Source of the DNA: Alitta virens
Lineage: Eukaryota; Annelida; Polychaeta; Phyllodocida; Nereididae
DNA: 64,000 bases
NCBI GenBank assembly: GCA_932294295.1
Contig: OW028579.1
Location: 28,345,250-28,409,249, forward strand
Reading direction: 5' to 3'
Part shown: positions 47,001-59,900 of the stretch, in pieces
How positions within the stretch are numbered: the stretch's first letter is position 1
Layout of the letters: every line of letters starts with the position of its first letter
Program-made: the position numbers and the translations under genes
Notes under the pieces: generated by a model
What the model was told of the DNA's origin: nothing
Database searches by the model: none
The model's input: only the letters and a program-made list of their open reading frames with translations

Positions 47001-48667
47001 AGGATTGTTGAAAGCAATGGCATAGACAACATTCCGATGACCCTCTAGAGTGTGAAGTTCTTCTCCTGAGGCTGTGTCCCACACTTTGCAAGTTCGGTCG
47101 TAACTACCGGTGATGAAACTGAAAATAGATAATCAAACGCCATGACTTTAGCTAGTGTCTCAATGTATCTTCCAAACCCACAAAAATAAGATCAGAGAAA
47201 ACATTGCAAGTGCAACATTATTTATAGCCATGCATCTTAGGGCATTGACATCATTGATATAAAGAATTTTCCACATTGTGTAACGTGGTAAATGACATAC
47301 TTAGAACCAGATTTATTGAAGGCAACATTGGTCAGTGGAAGAATATGCGCTCGTAGCACCTTGAATAAGTAGAAATGTCGCTGCTCATCTCCTCTTGCTA
47401 ATTTTTCTTGCAGTCCTGGTCATTGTCAAGGAATAATCCACTGTCTCAGTTCGCAATTATCATACTTATTACACAATACACATCATAAGTATTTAGCATG
47501 TACAATATGAAAATAACATGAAAGTTTGCAGATGAAAAAATAATTTATTATTATTATACTTAACCATTAATATTACATTCTGAATATGACTTTCAGAGTT
47601 TACTTTCTGCCCAGGGCTCAACATAAACACTTGTCTTGTGTCTTTTGCAAGCGAAAATTTGAGGAAGATCACAGAAACATTCATTTTTTTAATGAAAATA
47701 ACCAAGTGCATCAATTTTTCAGGCAATTAAATCACAAATACCTTATTGTCAACTTCAAGCCCAACCCCTGCCTTTAACATGTTTAATCAACAATACATGA
47801 ACCGCAACTACTACACAGAACATCAAATACAATTATCCTCAGTAAAATCAAACATCTAACATCTAACTTAGTAAGTCCCTATTTATTTTTAAATTAGGGC
47901 ATGCAAGGCAATAAAGCACAAATTCTCATAAAGCCTTATTAAAGGATACGTATAACCAGTTTTCGAACTTGTTCAGTTTTTGTTGCAGTTATCAGTGGCT
48001 CCTTCCTGGAAATTTCATCCACAACAGCGTCAGCATCGGTTCTGAAACAGTGAAAGATGCAATAAATAAATAAAGCATTAGAATCGACAAACTCAGAAAA
48101 TTATGATTAAAAAAAAAGCTCGCGAACACTGCACAATTTTGATATATATTTATCTAGAATTGTCAATTATCACATGATAATAAAGCCGTAAAAAATCTAT
48201 AATGTATACAAATGGGTATACAGCATCAAAGATCACAGCCAATGAATGACCAGCAGACATAGCATTACTAGCATTGCAGAAAGATCCAGATCTATCGAAG
48301 TGCAACAGATCAATGACTTATGCAAATTGCATATTTCACAAAACAGAAGCAAACATACTCAGGTTTTAGGTCTAGTAAGTCAATCGATTTCGTTTTGAGG
48401 AGGCCCTTCTGTTCGTATTCGAGAATAATTCCTGGAAAATAACAGTTCAGTCGTTTAGCTAAATATTCACTGTGCTGCGACTTGCCCAAATTCAATGCAT
48501 GCAGACGATCGAATTTTTAATGACAATCGTTTTCCGTTTAACAGTTTTAACCAGTTAACACAGATATATCTTTAATCTTTAGAATACTCATACCAACAAA
48601 CTTAGTAAACTGCGAGAATTGTTTTACCTGGAGGGTAATATCTTAGCAAAAATCGCTTGAGTTTCAT
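44051..48667 (-). CDS. DAW1: Dynein axonemal assembly factor with WD repeats (ODA16/WDR69)
   Basis: Cargo adaptor for intraflagellar transport of outer-arm dynein into motile cilia. Twelve coding exons on the minus strand: 48667-48628, 48431-48359, 48041-47950, 47415-47301, 47118-46996, 46424-46325, 45840-45733, 45596-45490, 45393-45272, 45063-44891, 44655-44493 and 44085-44051 (TGA at 44053). All phases agree; the product is 416 aa, against 415 for the human protein as I recall it. The N-terminus [14 protein letters not shown] and a short helical region precede an eight-bladed WD40 propeller from about residue 90, with repeats such as [24 protein letters not shown] and [12 protein letters not shown]. 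The end [11 protein letters not shown] is strongly conserved. The intron after exon 10 uses a GC donor. Presence of this gene implies an animal with motile cilia. Confidence 0.97.
44885..44890 (-). other. DAW1: Non-canonical GC splice donor in DAW1
   Basis: Exon 10 ends ATATCTAAG and the intron begins GCAAGT. Joining at this point gives GEISKITFNPQG, the conserved WD40 spacing. The nearest GT (4 bases downstream) would shift the frame. AAG/GCAAGT is the usual strong consensus of GC-AG introns. Confidence 0.85.
45906..46051. mobile_element. MITE family D, copy 2
   Basis: Ends GGGCTGTTCCATTAAAAA and AAATGGAACAACCC are inverted. The interior is dominated by long C runs, the complement of the G runs in copy 1 (39850-40014). 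It lies in the DAW1 intron between exons 6 and 7. Confidence 0.65.
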
Positions 48668-49479
48668 CTTGACCGAACTTCTGGCGTCCTTGCCAACACA
48701 GCGCAATATGGCGGATCTCCAAGGAGAGGGCGCTGCGGTCAGCAGGTGCTTGTGGCCCCCTAGTGGACAAATGCAAATTCACAGAATAAGCTGCACACTA
48801 CCCATACACCATTGTTCTGACACGTTTAAGTAAAGTAAATTAGAATGCATACGATAGACACGTACAGCTGTTTGCAACGACGTGCAGTTCAGCTTTAATT
48901 CAATGCAAGGGGCTAACACTGGGAGTGTCCATCACATATTCAATCACTGTCCACAAGCTCCCCATTTACACCTGGGTTTAGTATATACTCTAGCACGCAG
49001 GGGCTCGAACCCACAACCTCGCAGTGTGGCAGACAACGTCATGACCACTAGACCATGTTCCAGCCCACTGTACGTGGCGTCAACCCAATAACGGTCAATA
49101 CCATGGAACATTTTAGAGCAATCAAAAGCTAGTCCACAGCACTGAATCCTTAAGCTGCTTAATGCGAGCGAAATGAGTAGTCGAAGCCACATAGAGCGCA
49201 TTATCCCTCGGGGACATGACTTAATACTTCAGCCTGGGCAAAAGGGTGGCCCCTGTACATTCCAGTGTGGATATGAATAATATCCAAAGGATCATTTTAA
49301 TATACATGTAATTATTATCTCAATATCACAATGTATTGTTGTATATTCTCTATCTTTAATTTGTACCAGCTCGATAAGCATATATGCTTCTTCTGGTAAA
49401 TAAACATACAAACAAACTTGGACCTCATTGCTTTACCTAACACTTTCATTCTAAAAACACGACAAAAACATTTCAACCA
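48668..49479. other. Spacer between DAW1 and TRIP12
   Basis: The DAW1 promoter must lie at its left end; the first 120 bases upstream of the start codon (TGGCGTCCTTGCC, AATATGGCGGATCTCC) are GC-richer and contain an ATGGCGG motif like a YY1 site. A SINE copy is at 48905-49065. The rest is featureless. Confidence 0.5.
48905..49065 (-). repeat. tRNA-derived SINE-like copy (family S1)
   Basis: On the minus strand an A-box-like TGGTCTAGTGG and an almost canonical B box GGTTCGAGCCC are followed by the body CCCAGGTGTAAATGGGGAG, which it shares with 5690-5882. The preserved promoter boxes make this the youngest-looking S1 copy here. Confidence 0.7.
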
Positions 49480-50939
49480 TATTTAGCACATTTTTATTGA
49501 AATACCAACTGAATGACAACTGATCATACTATTGTCAGCAAACAGTCTCCCCCAAATACACACCAAAACTGTTCAATCTACAGCAGATCATTAGTAATAT
49601 TACAAAAGGTATGGTTCAACCATAAGAATTCTGATGCAGTGAAACAAGCAGCAACTGCAGAGCAAGTAAACAAAGCTAATTACAGAATAGCAGATTAACA
49701 AAATATTTTTCCGCAAGTAGAAATACTACATCATGAGGAAAACAAGTATTGTTGTTTTTGAAGATGTTATAATTAAATAACCTTCAGTGGTTGTAATTTG
49801 CTGGTAATCCAACAAACAATTTTGACTTGCGATTACAGCGTTCTTGAAAACAAATTTGGAATATTTATGACACTGAATCACAGCATATCGATTTGCGACA
49901 AACTTTTCACTTGAAAGTGATCGAGTTTCAATTGTTCAAGAGACTACATCCTCATTTAGCAAGCCTTTTTACTTAGAAACACCTGAACAACCCAAGAACA
50001 TCATCCACAAGCAGGATTTTTCTTCCGAATACCATAAATCAAATTTACAAAGTTGTGTGGCAATTATGTTAAGCATTATCTCTGACTGCAACAATCTTGT
50101 TTGGAATAAAGAACAAATCTTCTATTAAAAGTATACAATGAATAAACACAACAAAATACAAAGATGAAAAAGAAATTTTGTCAACTTTTTAACAACGTAC
50201 TCCATGGAGTCTACACTGTGCTTATGTATAGTGATTTTGTTATTATTCATTTTTTTCTATATATGTTTTTTTTTTTTGGGAGTGATATTTTTAAGTACTC
50301 GGACATTGCACTACCTCAAAAGCCGATGTTAAATGATTTTGTAAGAAGCCGATATTGGTCTCTCTCATTCTCCAGCAAATTCTACGCAAGTCCACAATTT
50401 TACGTTCATCATCATATATGCTCACAATTGCAGCTAGAGTCATGGAATATCTGCTACTACTGGAAAGCGTCTTATTCGACTTGCACTCATTATTACACAA
50501 TTCATAACAGCGTATCATCAGTACAATAATCACTTTAGTCTGTCTACAATAATTGTTCAAAACATCATCAGAAACACTCTCTTTATAAAGCATGGACAAC
50601 TCACTGCAATACAGGACGTTAAGTGGCTTGGTTTGAATCACAAAATCGAAGTAGAGTAATATATGTGTGGCTCCGTAATCACAGAAAGATTAGAGAGAGT
50701 CACTTGAATAGACTGTTCTACACTGTACAATGTACACAATATATGGCAACAACAATGTCAGCATCACTTTTTATAATCCGCAGGGTGAATTTACATCAAT
50801 GAGCATTCAAGTATATATAATACCACGAAAGTCGTCATTTGCAGAATCCACTGCAGGAGAACTGTCCGAGGTACACCTCCTCCTGGTGGTGATTTGGTAA
50901 ATTAAATGCTCAAATGCCACCTAGTGTATAAGCCGAGAA
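49480..50939 (-). terminator. TRIP12: Long 3' UTR of TRIP12 with poly(A) signal
   Basis: No gene lies between the TRIP12 stop codon and an AATAAA on the minus strand at 49498-49493 (sequence TTTCAATAAAAATGTG). A 3' UTR of about 1.45 kb ending near 49480 fits. Open frames here (50164-50529 on plus, 50641-50291 on minus) overlap in antisense and lack resemblance to known proteins. Confidence 0.55.
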
Positions 50940-53900
50940 CTATGACAAGTGGAAACTACGCTGTCCTTCCCGTGCCGCCAAGTCCAATTTTGATTTCAAG
51001 ACTTCTACAGAACTGTAGTCGGGCAACTTCAAGTAATTCACACATGTCATCACAGAAGGTAGGAAAGAGTCTGGGTTCTCATTTGGTTCAAAGGTTTTGC
51101 GTACAATCGTCAAAGGAGGGTTGAGACTGCGAAGACCTGGAATAAACAGAAAATATTAAAGTCACTTGGTTACACTGGACCATTATACATACATCTAGTA
51201 GAAACATAACATTACCTAGCACATTTCACACACAAATTTTACTGAAACTGACCTATTAACAGTACCCTCGGCAAAGTTTGAAGCAAAATGCCAATTCTAA
51301 TTTTAATGTATATCATCTACAATGTTTACCATAAGTTTAAAAAAAAACACTCACCTCCAACAGGCAGCCTCGGTGATCCTGTTACAAACTGCAGGAAGCT
51401 TCTGCGCTCGTCCTGTTTGTAAGACGACAAGATCTCAAACAGTGACTTGACAGCTCTCGAGTCGTGTGTGTAACCATGGTCGGGTCGACAGCATTCCATT
51501 AACTGTTTCATGTCCCAAATGTCTTTGTCTGTTCCGCAGAACAGTTGTTCTAGCTCCTCTGGGTAGAACAAGTTGAGGTATGCCAAGGAGAACACAGACT
51601 CAAATCCCTCCCGTAAAGCTTCAAATTGACGGTAGACTCCTTCCACTAACGTCCAGTGGATGACGAGCTGCGGAAACAAAGCATGTGGAACTTGTAAACA
51701 AATTTCCCCAGAAAGCGAGTGGACCAAATCATTGTCGGCAAAATATTTTTTCAATAGTCAGACAAAGTGTCAGACACAACATAATTTCATGTCTGACATT
51801 TGAGCATCTTGTCTGACTAAACTTAAAGAACTATTTTGCACCCAGGTTATACTTAACATGAGATTCAATATTTCATTGAACATACTATCATTATTACATG
51901 TACATAATTATACATACATCTGCATCTCTCTATCACTTATAGAAGTGGAATTCGAATATTTCTCAACTGATATCTTTGAGGTAAATCTCTGTCAAGGGCA
52001 AACCCAGCAAACCTTAAGACATTGCTTAAATCTGGGCCATTATTTCTTGCTACATTGTTGTATTGCTACAAAATTGGTCAGTCATTGAGATTTTAACCAA
52101 TTAAATTAAACTTTGCAATGTCCCTCTCACTCAACACATTGGCCAATGAGCTTCTTAAATAGGCTGATAATTTGTCAGATGTCTACATAGCCTACTGTCG
52201 GACAATTAATGTTTTTGTAAAATCCAGTGTCCGAGGTGATTTCGCGGACACTGGACCAAAATACATATTGACTGCTGTCCATCTCAAACAGCCAACTCCA
52301 TTTATCGCAACTCATATATTTAAACAAAGAATCACCAATGAATTATACTACAGAGGCAGCCAATCTTATCTATTAATCTGTCGAAATAAGGCACTAAATT
52401 AAACTCATATAGTAGAAGTCTAAGCTAATTACCAGCCATTACAAATAAGGTCATCAAGCAGACCATTCAAATGTCACTACACTCATTAATATATCTATTT
52501 ATTCCAAGTCTGCACCTACCTTCAAATACTCCTCCAAATTGTAGAGAGTGACAGCAGTGTCTTTACCACCTTTCTTCAGTTCAATATGGGGATATCCAGG
52601 CAGTACAAAGTCCAATCCAAGATCTTCAATACTACAACCGTCCACAGATAAGCTCTCTATGGCCAGCTGACGACTCTCAGGGGTCTGCAATATTAAAGAG
52701 TAGTTAAAGTTCATGATAAAGTTACAGGAAACAGCGTATTTATAGCCTTGATTCACTACACAAACTAATACATTTAATTGACCACACAAGTTCACCAACA
52801 TTACTATTTTCATAACGATACCCATCTCAACCCATTATAATCAACAATGATAACCAACTGCCCCATAAAGCAACACCTGATCATGTCAATTACTAATTGC
52901 TCAACAAGGACCTGACTTACATGAGAGCGGTCAGTCTCGATGCGTTTCTTGTGCCTCAGAACTTCTTCCAGTTGAGAGAAAGACTTGGCTAGTGTTGGGT
53001 CAATGTATTGCAGATCTGCTGGGGTTAACGTGTGTTCTTGCCTCAACAGCCATTTGTAGAACACAAGACTAAGTGGTATATCCATCTGCAATGAATGTGT
53101 ACATAATTAGTGAATTAGTTGGTTGATAAGACTTCAACATGCAGATAATAAACGTTTCTTAGAAAGATTAGTCTTCCTATTCTCATAAAAAATGTATTGA
53201 AACACTGCATGTATAATAAATGTTCTTCATGACCAAGAATCTGGTACCAATATAAATCCATCTATGATGTCCTTCACAGGTCTTACTTTCATCACAACAA
53301 TTAAGTAGCAATTTGAGACAAAGCAACATACCATTCTGGAGTCCATGATAGCTTTGGCCATGAATTTACCCATGAATCGGTATTTACTCTTGATCTTGGA
53401 GACAACTGCCGACTTGGTGTGTCGTCCTAGCGGAGCAGGGAATAGTCCTGATGACGAGAACATGTACATGACCCCATCTTCTCCACCTAAGAAAACAAGA
53501 GATGACATATGCATTAATTCATGTAAGCAATATTAGACTGCCCTAACTGTAACATATGCTACTTTTCTAAAAAATGTAACAACTGTCCAGTGCATATAAA
53601 TGGGTACATGTCATGAACTTTATTTTAATCCAAAAACTGGGTCACGACAATTCATTAATATTCCTTAATTTTCATCTACATGTGTGGTTCCTCGTTTGCT
53701 GACAGAGCAGCAACCTCAGTTATGCTTTTACCTGAACGACATTTCGCAAACACATTTTTTGAACACCACAGCAAGTTTATCGTGATCCCCAACAACAGAA
53801 GAATCAATAACATCTTTGAACATCTGCTCCGATCAATATAAATATCATTGCACTTGGAAATTTAACATCCAAGTGGGTCACACTTAACGAAGCATATAAC

Positions 53901-56900
53901 GCTCTGCAGCTGTTGCTCGTGCTTACATACAGATTTTTACCAACTGGATCTACATTCCTTTCATATGCATTTGCAACATACTCTATTCCATTAGGCAATG
54001 CTTGGCTAATATAACAGAAAATACATCAGCTGAACACCTAAGCCATTGCTTACAACATTTGGAGTTACTACTATATATGACAGTAAAATGGCAGATGATA
54101 CTAAACAAGGTGGCAGACTCCGAGGTAATGTTTGTAACAATCTTATGCTGGGAATGACAAAAAAATATTGCACATTGTAATTGTGTGAGCTATACTTACT
54201 GCCAAGCCAGTAACATTTTTAGCAACTTAAATTTGCTTTTGCTTTTTTTTTTAACCTATACCAATATTATGCGTTATCTCCATACAGTAACTATCCACCA
54301 ATTAAAATAAGCCATAGAATAGCATTCTATACAAGAGCAATATACAATTGTCTGTGTTTATGAAAGGGGTTCAGAGTACACCCTTCCTTAATCATGTTCT
54401 CAGAATCAACTATTAAAATGTCAACTCATATTACTGCTATGGCGCAAACTATCTCCTTCAATGGTTTTGCAATCAATACATTTCCTCACTGTGCATATTA
54501 CTCATAATAACTGAAAAACTTCAGACACACTGCCTAATATTCCCAGAGCATGGCTAGCAGACTAAGTTATCAACATCACACATCAATTCTTTCCTTGTAT
54601 GTTTCAGGTCTGACCCAAAATGGCCGAGCAGTCTTGATGACATTAGCATTCATTGTTTGCTTCTTGGCACTTCTTCTCCCCTCAGACTGCGACCCAACTA
54701 TATTTCCTGACTTCTTCAAGTTAGCAGTGCATCATAAATTAATGGCATCTTTCATTCTAGGTATGATCCAATATTGGAGAACTTTATCCACCATTGATGC
54801 AATCATCAAATATGTCGCACAACACTCTCATTTCTTAGAGCCTGACTTCTAACGTATTCTTGATTTCAGGTCTATTAACAATGGGACTAATAGCCGTCAG
54901 GTAGCATTTGCAAGACGAGAAAGATACTCCGTCCATCCAATGGCTAACATTCACATTCTACATGAGTAAATATCATCACTCATCAACTAACTAAACACAA
55001 TGTCTATGAAACGGTACAAAATAAATGCTCAACACATCAATGTAAAGTCTTCTTGTCTTTTTTTTTCAATTTCTCACCTTTCTCTTGAGGTAGCTTAATT
55101 GCCTCTCCTCTCCACAGATCTAGGTCTGCTCGTTGAAGTTCTCTCGACACCAATGCATAGAACTCCAGGGTGGGACCCAAACCAGTTCCAACCTAACACA
55201 AGAAAGGAGAATCACATTATTAAGACATTCAAAATACATTTCCAAGCTCAGTTAAGGATTCACTGGGGAACCCTCATCCACAAATAACTAATTATGGCAA
55301 AAATGTCGACTGTTGGGAGACATCATTAATTAAAACTCATGTGAGAAACCTAAAGCTGACATTTTAAGCTCATAAAAGAGTGCCCGAGGCACCTACTCAG
55401 TTCAGGACCTCAAGCACCGCCCTAAGGCCACGGTTTTATGATCTGATGTTTCTCGGAACTTTCTCGGACTGTTTTTCATGAGACGGTCCCGTAGGAAAAT
55501 ATTCATAAATTGACACATGTGATGTGATACTTTGAGATGCAATACACATATTTGCCCAGACAATTGTTGATTTATTAATTGAGCGGCACTGCAAAAGTTA
55601 GGCTGGCGGTGTCGAGAAACGAAAGATCAAAAAACTGTCGCCTAACTAATAGTAACTATAACTGCTAGACTACCGAAATGTACACGAAACTCACTTCATT
55701 CTCATACTGGATTTCCAACAAAGCTCTGGACGTTGAGGTGCCCAATTCATCCATCAATTTCTCAGCTTGCTTCAACAGGTCTTCTCGTGAAATAACTCTC
55801 TGAAAAACACATCAAATACCTTGTCAGTGCATTGCATACATCACGGCAAATTATCGTACTTATAGAGACATGCACAAACCTTTCTGCGATCAAGACGTGG
55901 AGCAACTCTCTCGTTATTGTCGGATGGGGTCGTATCCTGCGTTGTGTCTTGTAGTCTCTGCATGGCTCGGTCTCTGTCAAACGCCGTGACGTAAAACAAG
56001 ATTTGTCTCGAGTCAAATGGTAGCAGGAAAGGACTGGAAAGAAACAAATAGAAGGTGAAGTTCATGACACCATTATATTTGACTTTATATGCATTTGAAT
56101 CTTAGCCTCATGACGACATAAATTTTCGGCTTATCTTAGCATTTACTGTGACCAAGACCACACAGACTGTCGTTCAAGCATACCTTATACACTTTCGCCT
56201 ATATAAACACGTTTCTTTACACTGATACGCTGGCAGCTTAACACATTCAGTGAGGCTAGGACTAAATTTGGGACAAGTAATTGACCATAAATAATACCAG
56301 AAAATAGTACAATGCAAATTGTTTAGTAGCTCTTACCATGCGCCAGATATTTCTGTCAACCACACTGGGAGGTTCCCTGTCATAATGACCAGGGGGTCTT
56401 GTAACTGTCGGTTTGCTTTGGCTGTAAGTTTGTTGCTGAGGAAATCACTGCTGTTAAGAGCGGATTCACTGTCTCGTGTCTGGAAAAGGGGTCAAGATCC
56501 AAGATTACAATCGTGTGAAGTTAAATTGTTTGTTAAAGAGGTGAGCATTCATCTTTTTTAAGTGCAATATTTTTCACAACAATTAACCTCACAAACAAAT
56601 TCTCATGAAATATAACTGCAGTAGTTCAAGAGATCAGATATCATAGTTCGTACTAACCTCATAAAGACAACTCCAGTGTCGGTTGAGTGCATGGATGGTC
56701 CGCAGAAGGGCCAGTACTTGCAATGCGGGATCCTGGACAGTTACAGTGGCTGGCAAAGTTGACGTCAGGTAAACTTCTAGAGCAGGAGCTATCATTAATG
56801 CGCTTCCTGTAAACACAGTATTTCCAATATTACAATTCAAACATCTCACATAACTTAATACAGCTTTACACACTCTAACAGAGTGCATGACTAGCTGGGC

Positions 56901-59900
56901 GTATTACTCTAATTACGATCACTACAGATTACTTAATGTACCTTGATCAGGCAACAGTGACAACAGATAATCAACAGACAGAAATTAAACAACCCTTTAT
57001 CGTCATAACATACCACTTACAAAATCCCTCACAGCTTATCACAGGTGAAGTGGTTACTTATTCCAGAACACAACACAACCACAAAGAGTTCATTTTACAC
57101 ACCTGACCATAGGTCATCCTTCTTAGACTTGCTGGAGGACTTGCTGTGCTTCTCGGACTTTGTTTTCTTGGGACTAGAGGCCATGTCTCCTCCATCTTCA
57201 TCTGCTGCAGGTCTGTACCAAATCGTGTGTGAATGCACCCAGATGCCAGTGTTTCCGTACGGATGTTCTGAATCTGTGTCTGTCTCACTTCCTTCCCGGT
57301 CTCCTACGGAACTGAATTGCTTCACAGCCTGGTAAACTGTCATGTTGTACGGCAACACATGGTTTCCTATGAGGAATTCTAGCTTGTGACGTGCAGTGCC
57401 CTGAGATATATTCACGGCAGCCTGTAAAAATACATCAGTCATTAAAGCGGGGTTCGATTTTTTTTTTCTTAGGAAAAAGTGCAGTATAGCGGACCCATAT
57501 TTATAAGCCACGATGCCTGGCCTATGACGTCAAATGCTTGAATTCAATATGTGACATCACAAATAAACGGCGGCAGTGATCATTTTCAAGACAAGAACGC
57601 AGTTCATTATTGTTCCCCCCCCCCTAATCTACGCGTTATTAATATTGTGTGCCACAATGAAATTTCGTAAAAAATACTGATTATTTTCATATTTTATGGA
57701 TGTCAAATATGGGCATAAATTTGGGTCCGCTATACTGCACTAAACCCTTTTCTTATAAAGGTGTTACAGAGACAACATCACTAACATCACTCTCGCATCT
57801 ATTTTTACTTTTCTCTTTTCCAGGTTTGGACAGGTTTATTGCATCCTAAGAAATCTCAAATTCAATTTTAATCATACAAATACATCCTGCATAATATGAC
57901 TATATCCTATTTTAAACTTTAAAAGTTACTGAATCAATTTGTTTACACAATGTACAACATTTAAGTCCCTCACCATAGTATCATCTACATCCTCGTCAGA
58001 ATTGTCATCATCACTTCCCTCTTCATCCCCATCGGGACGGACGCGGCCGTATCCTCGCATCACCAGGTACCTCTCAATGGCTTGAACAAGAGCCAGGGGG
58101 TCGATCTTCACAGGACCACCTTTCCACTGGCGCAAGTTCTTGCACTCTGGATGACGTTGTAAATGGCACTGCAATATGACAATTCGAAATGTTGCAATTT
58201 GATAAGACTGTATTTATCCACGTCATGAGCTAACTACGACCCGAAATGTTATTCAGACTGCCAACAAATAATGTTCAAGACTTGAGCTCCCAGTAAACTG
58301 GAATTATTCTCTATCTGAGCCAGGTAGACTTCATGGATTAGGCCGCACATATCTGTAATTCAGATACTTGTGAGTTGAAAATGCCTAGCCTCTGTTGCAG
58401 GGCATTTTGTGGAACTTACCAAGGCTATTTTTATAATATACTACTGTTAACTTAGCATACCTTAAGTTGATGAGTACTGAAGAACCTGAGAGCAGTAGAT
58501 CCTCGGCCATTGCCAGTCGTACCACCAGGCAGGTCGTGAACTTTTACTTGGAACTGAAAAGCAAATTTTTGGCCAATTAAGTATCACCAGTCTTTTCATT
58601 ACCTTCAAAAGTATCGCAAGCTAGACAAGAATTGCCATGGAATCTGACACAATTGTTTATATTTACACATTTATCTACATCATGACTGAAGAAATGATGT
58701 TGATTCACATGCAGCAGGTTTAGCCAACAAAATCACAATCATTCCATAAGGCGACTACAGATTCTCACCACATTTCTAAAGTTAACTTCTTCACACTTAC
58801 CTGTTCTAAATGGTGGAAACAAGCCATAAGCTTATTGACTAGAGCTGATATAGACTGTAAATGGCTACGATCCAATCCTTGTACTACTGTAACCTCAGGA
58901 GGCTGAAACAGAAAACTAAATTATTATGATCTGTACATGCATTGAAGTACTGACCGCAACATTTCCATGCTAATCATACATAACCTACGCTAGTAAAATG
59001 CTACGTATCTACTTATACTTGACTTTATGAGTGCCAACTGTTGCAACAAAATGGTGTTTCCAGCTTAGTATGCATGTATGTATGCACGTATGTTTATTTC
59101 AAAAATGAATATGGCACTTAGTGATATATTATGCCTGGAAACCTGTTAATTTACTAAGAGAAGGGCTAATTTACAATGGCATTCATATCACACAAATTAG
59201 ACCATTTAGACTTAAAGACTTCAGATGAAGACTTCCTCATGTCAGCCATAAACTCACAGGACAACCCAGGAAGACGTGTAGGAATCGACGGAGCCGTACA
59301 TCTCTCGTAGAGGCATCTGTTGTGGCAGTCAAGTACGAAATCAACTGCCCTACAACTCCCGAGTGGATGATTTCAAACGGAGACACATCACTTTCTTGGA
59401 CGATGACGGCAATTTCACGAAGACTTGTTAAGTCTTGCTGTAAGCACAGAAAATGAACATTAGGTTGAATGAAATAGTTGGGCATGTTAATCACATGAAG
59501 TAAGTAAATTTGCATGTTTGATGTATTTCTGCAGAATAAAAAGGGGTTCAAATGCAACTGTAACACTTTAGTACTATTCAATAATTATCTTTCTACACTA
59601 GTCTCAAGTGGCGTTACTGTCAATTTCTCTTCAAAATATTTCCAAAACTGACTAAGGACACTTTTTCGACTTGTTCAGTCCAGCAACACTGACTGGGTGA
59701 TCGTAAGGGCTAATTATAAACTTCGACATGTATACACCAAATGACGAGCACTTCATACTTCGCGAGTTTCATTCCATTAATTGGTCATTCCATTAATTGG
59801 TTACAGGTATTTTGTAAACTTACGTCTTTCTGCAGGTTCTCAGTGGCTTGGCACAACCGGTTGAGCATATTAAGAGCAGGATGGCTGGTTCCCTTGATCT

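Noticed and set aside
57045..57335. 96-codon plus-strand frame
   Set aside because: Antisense shadow of TRIP12 exon 15.
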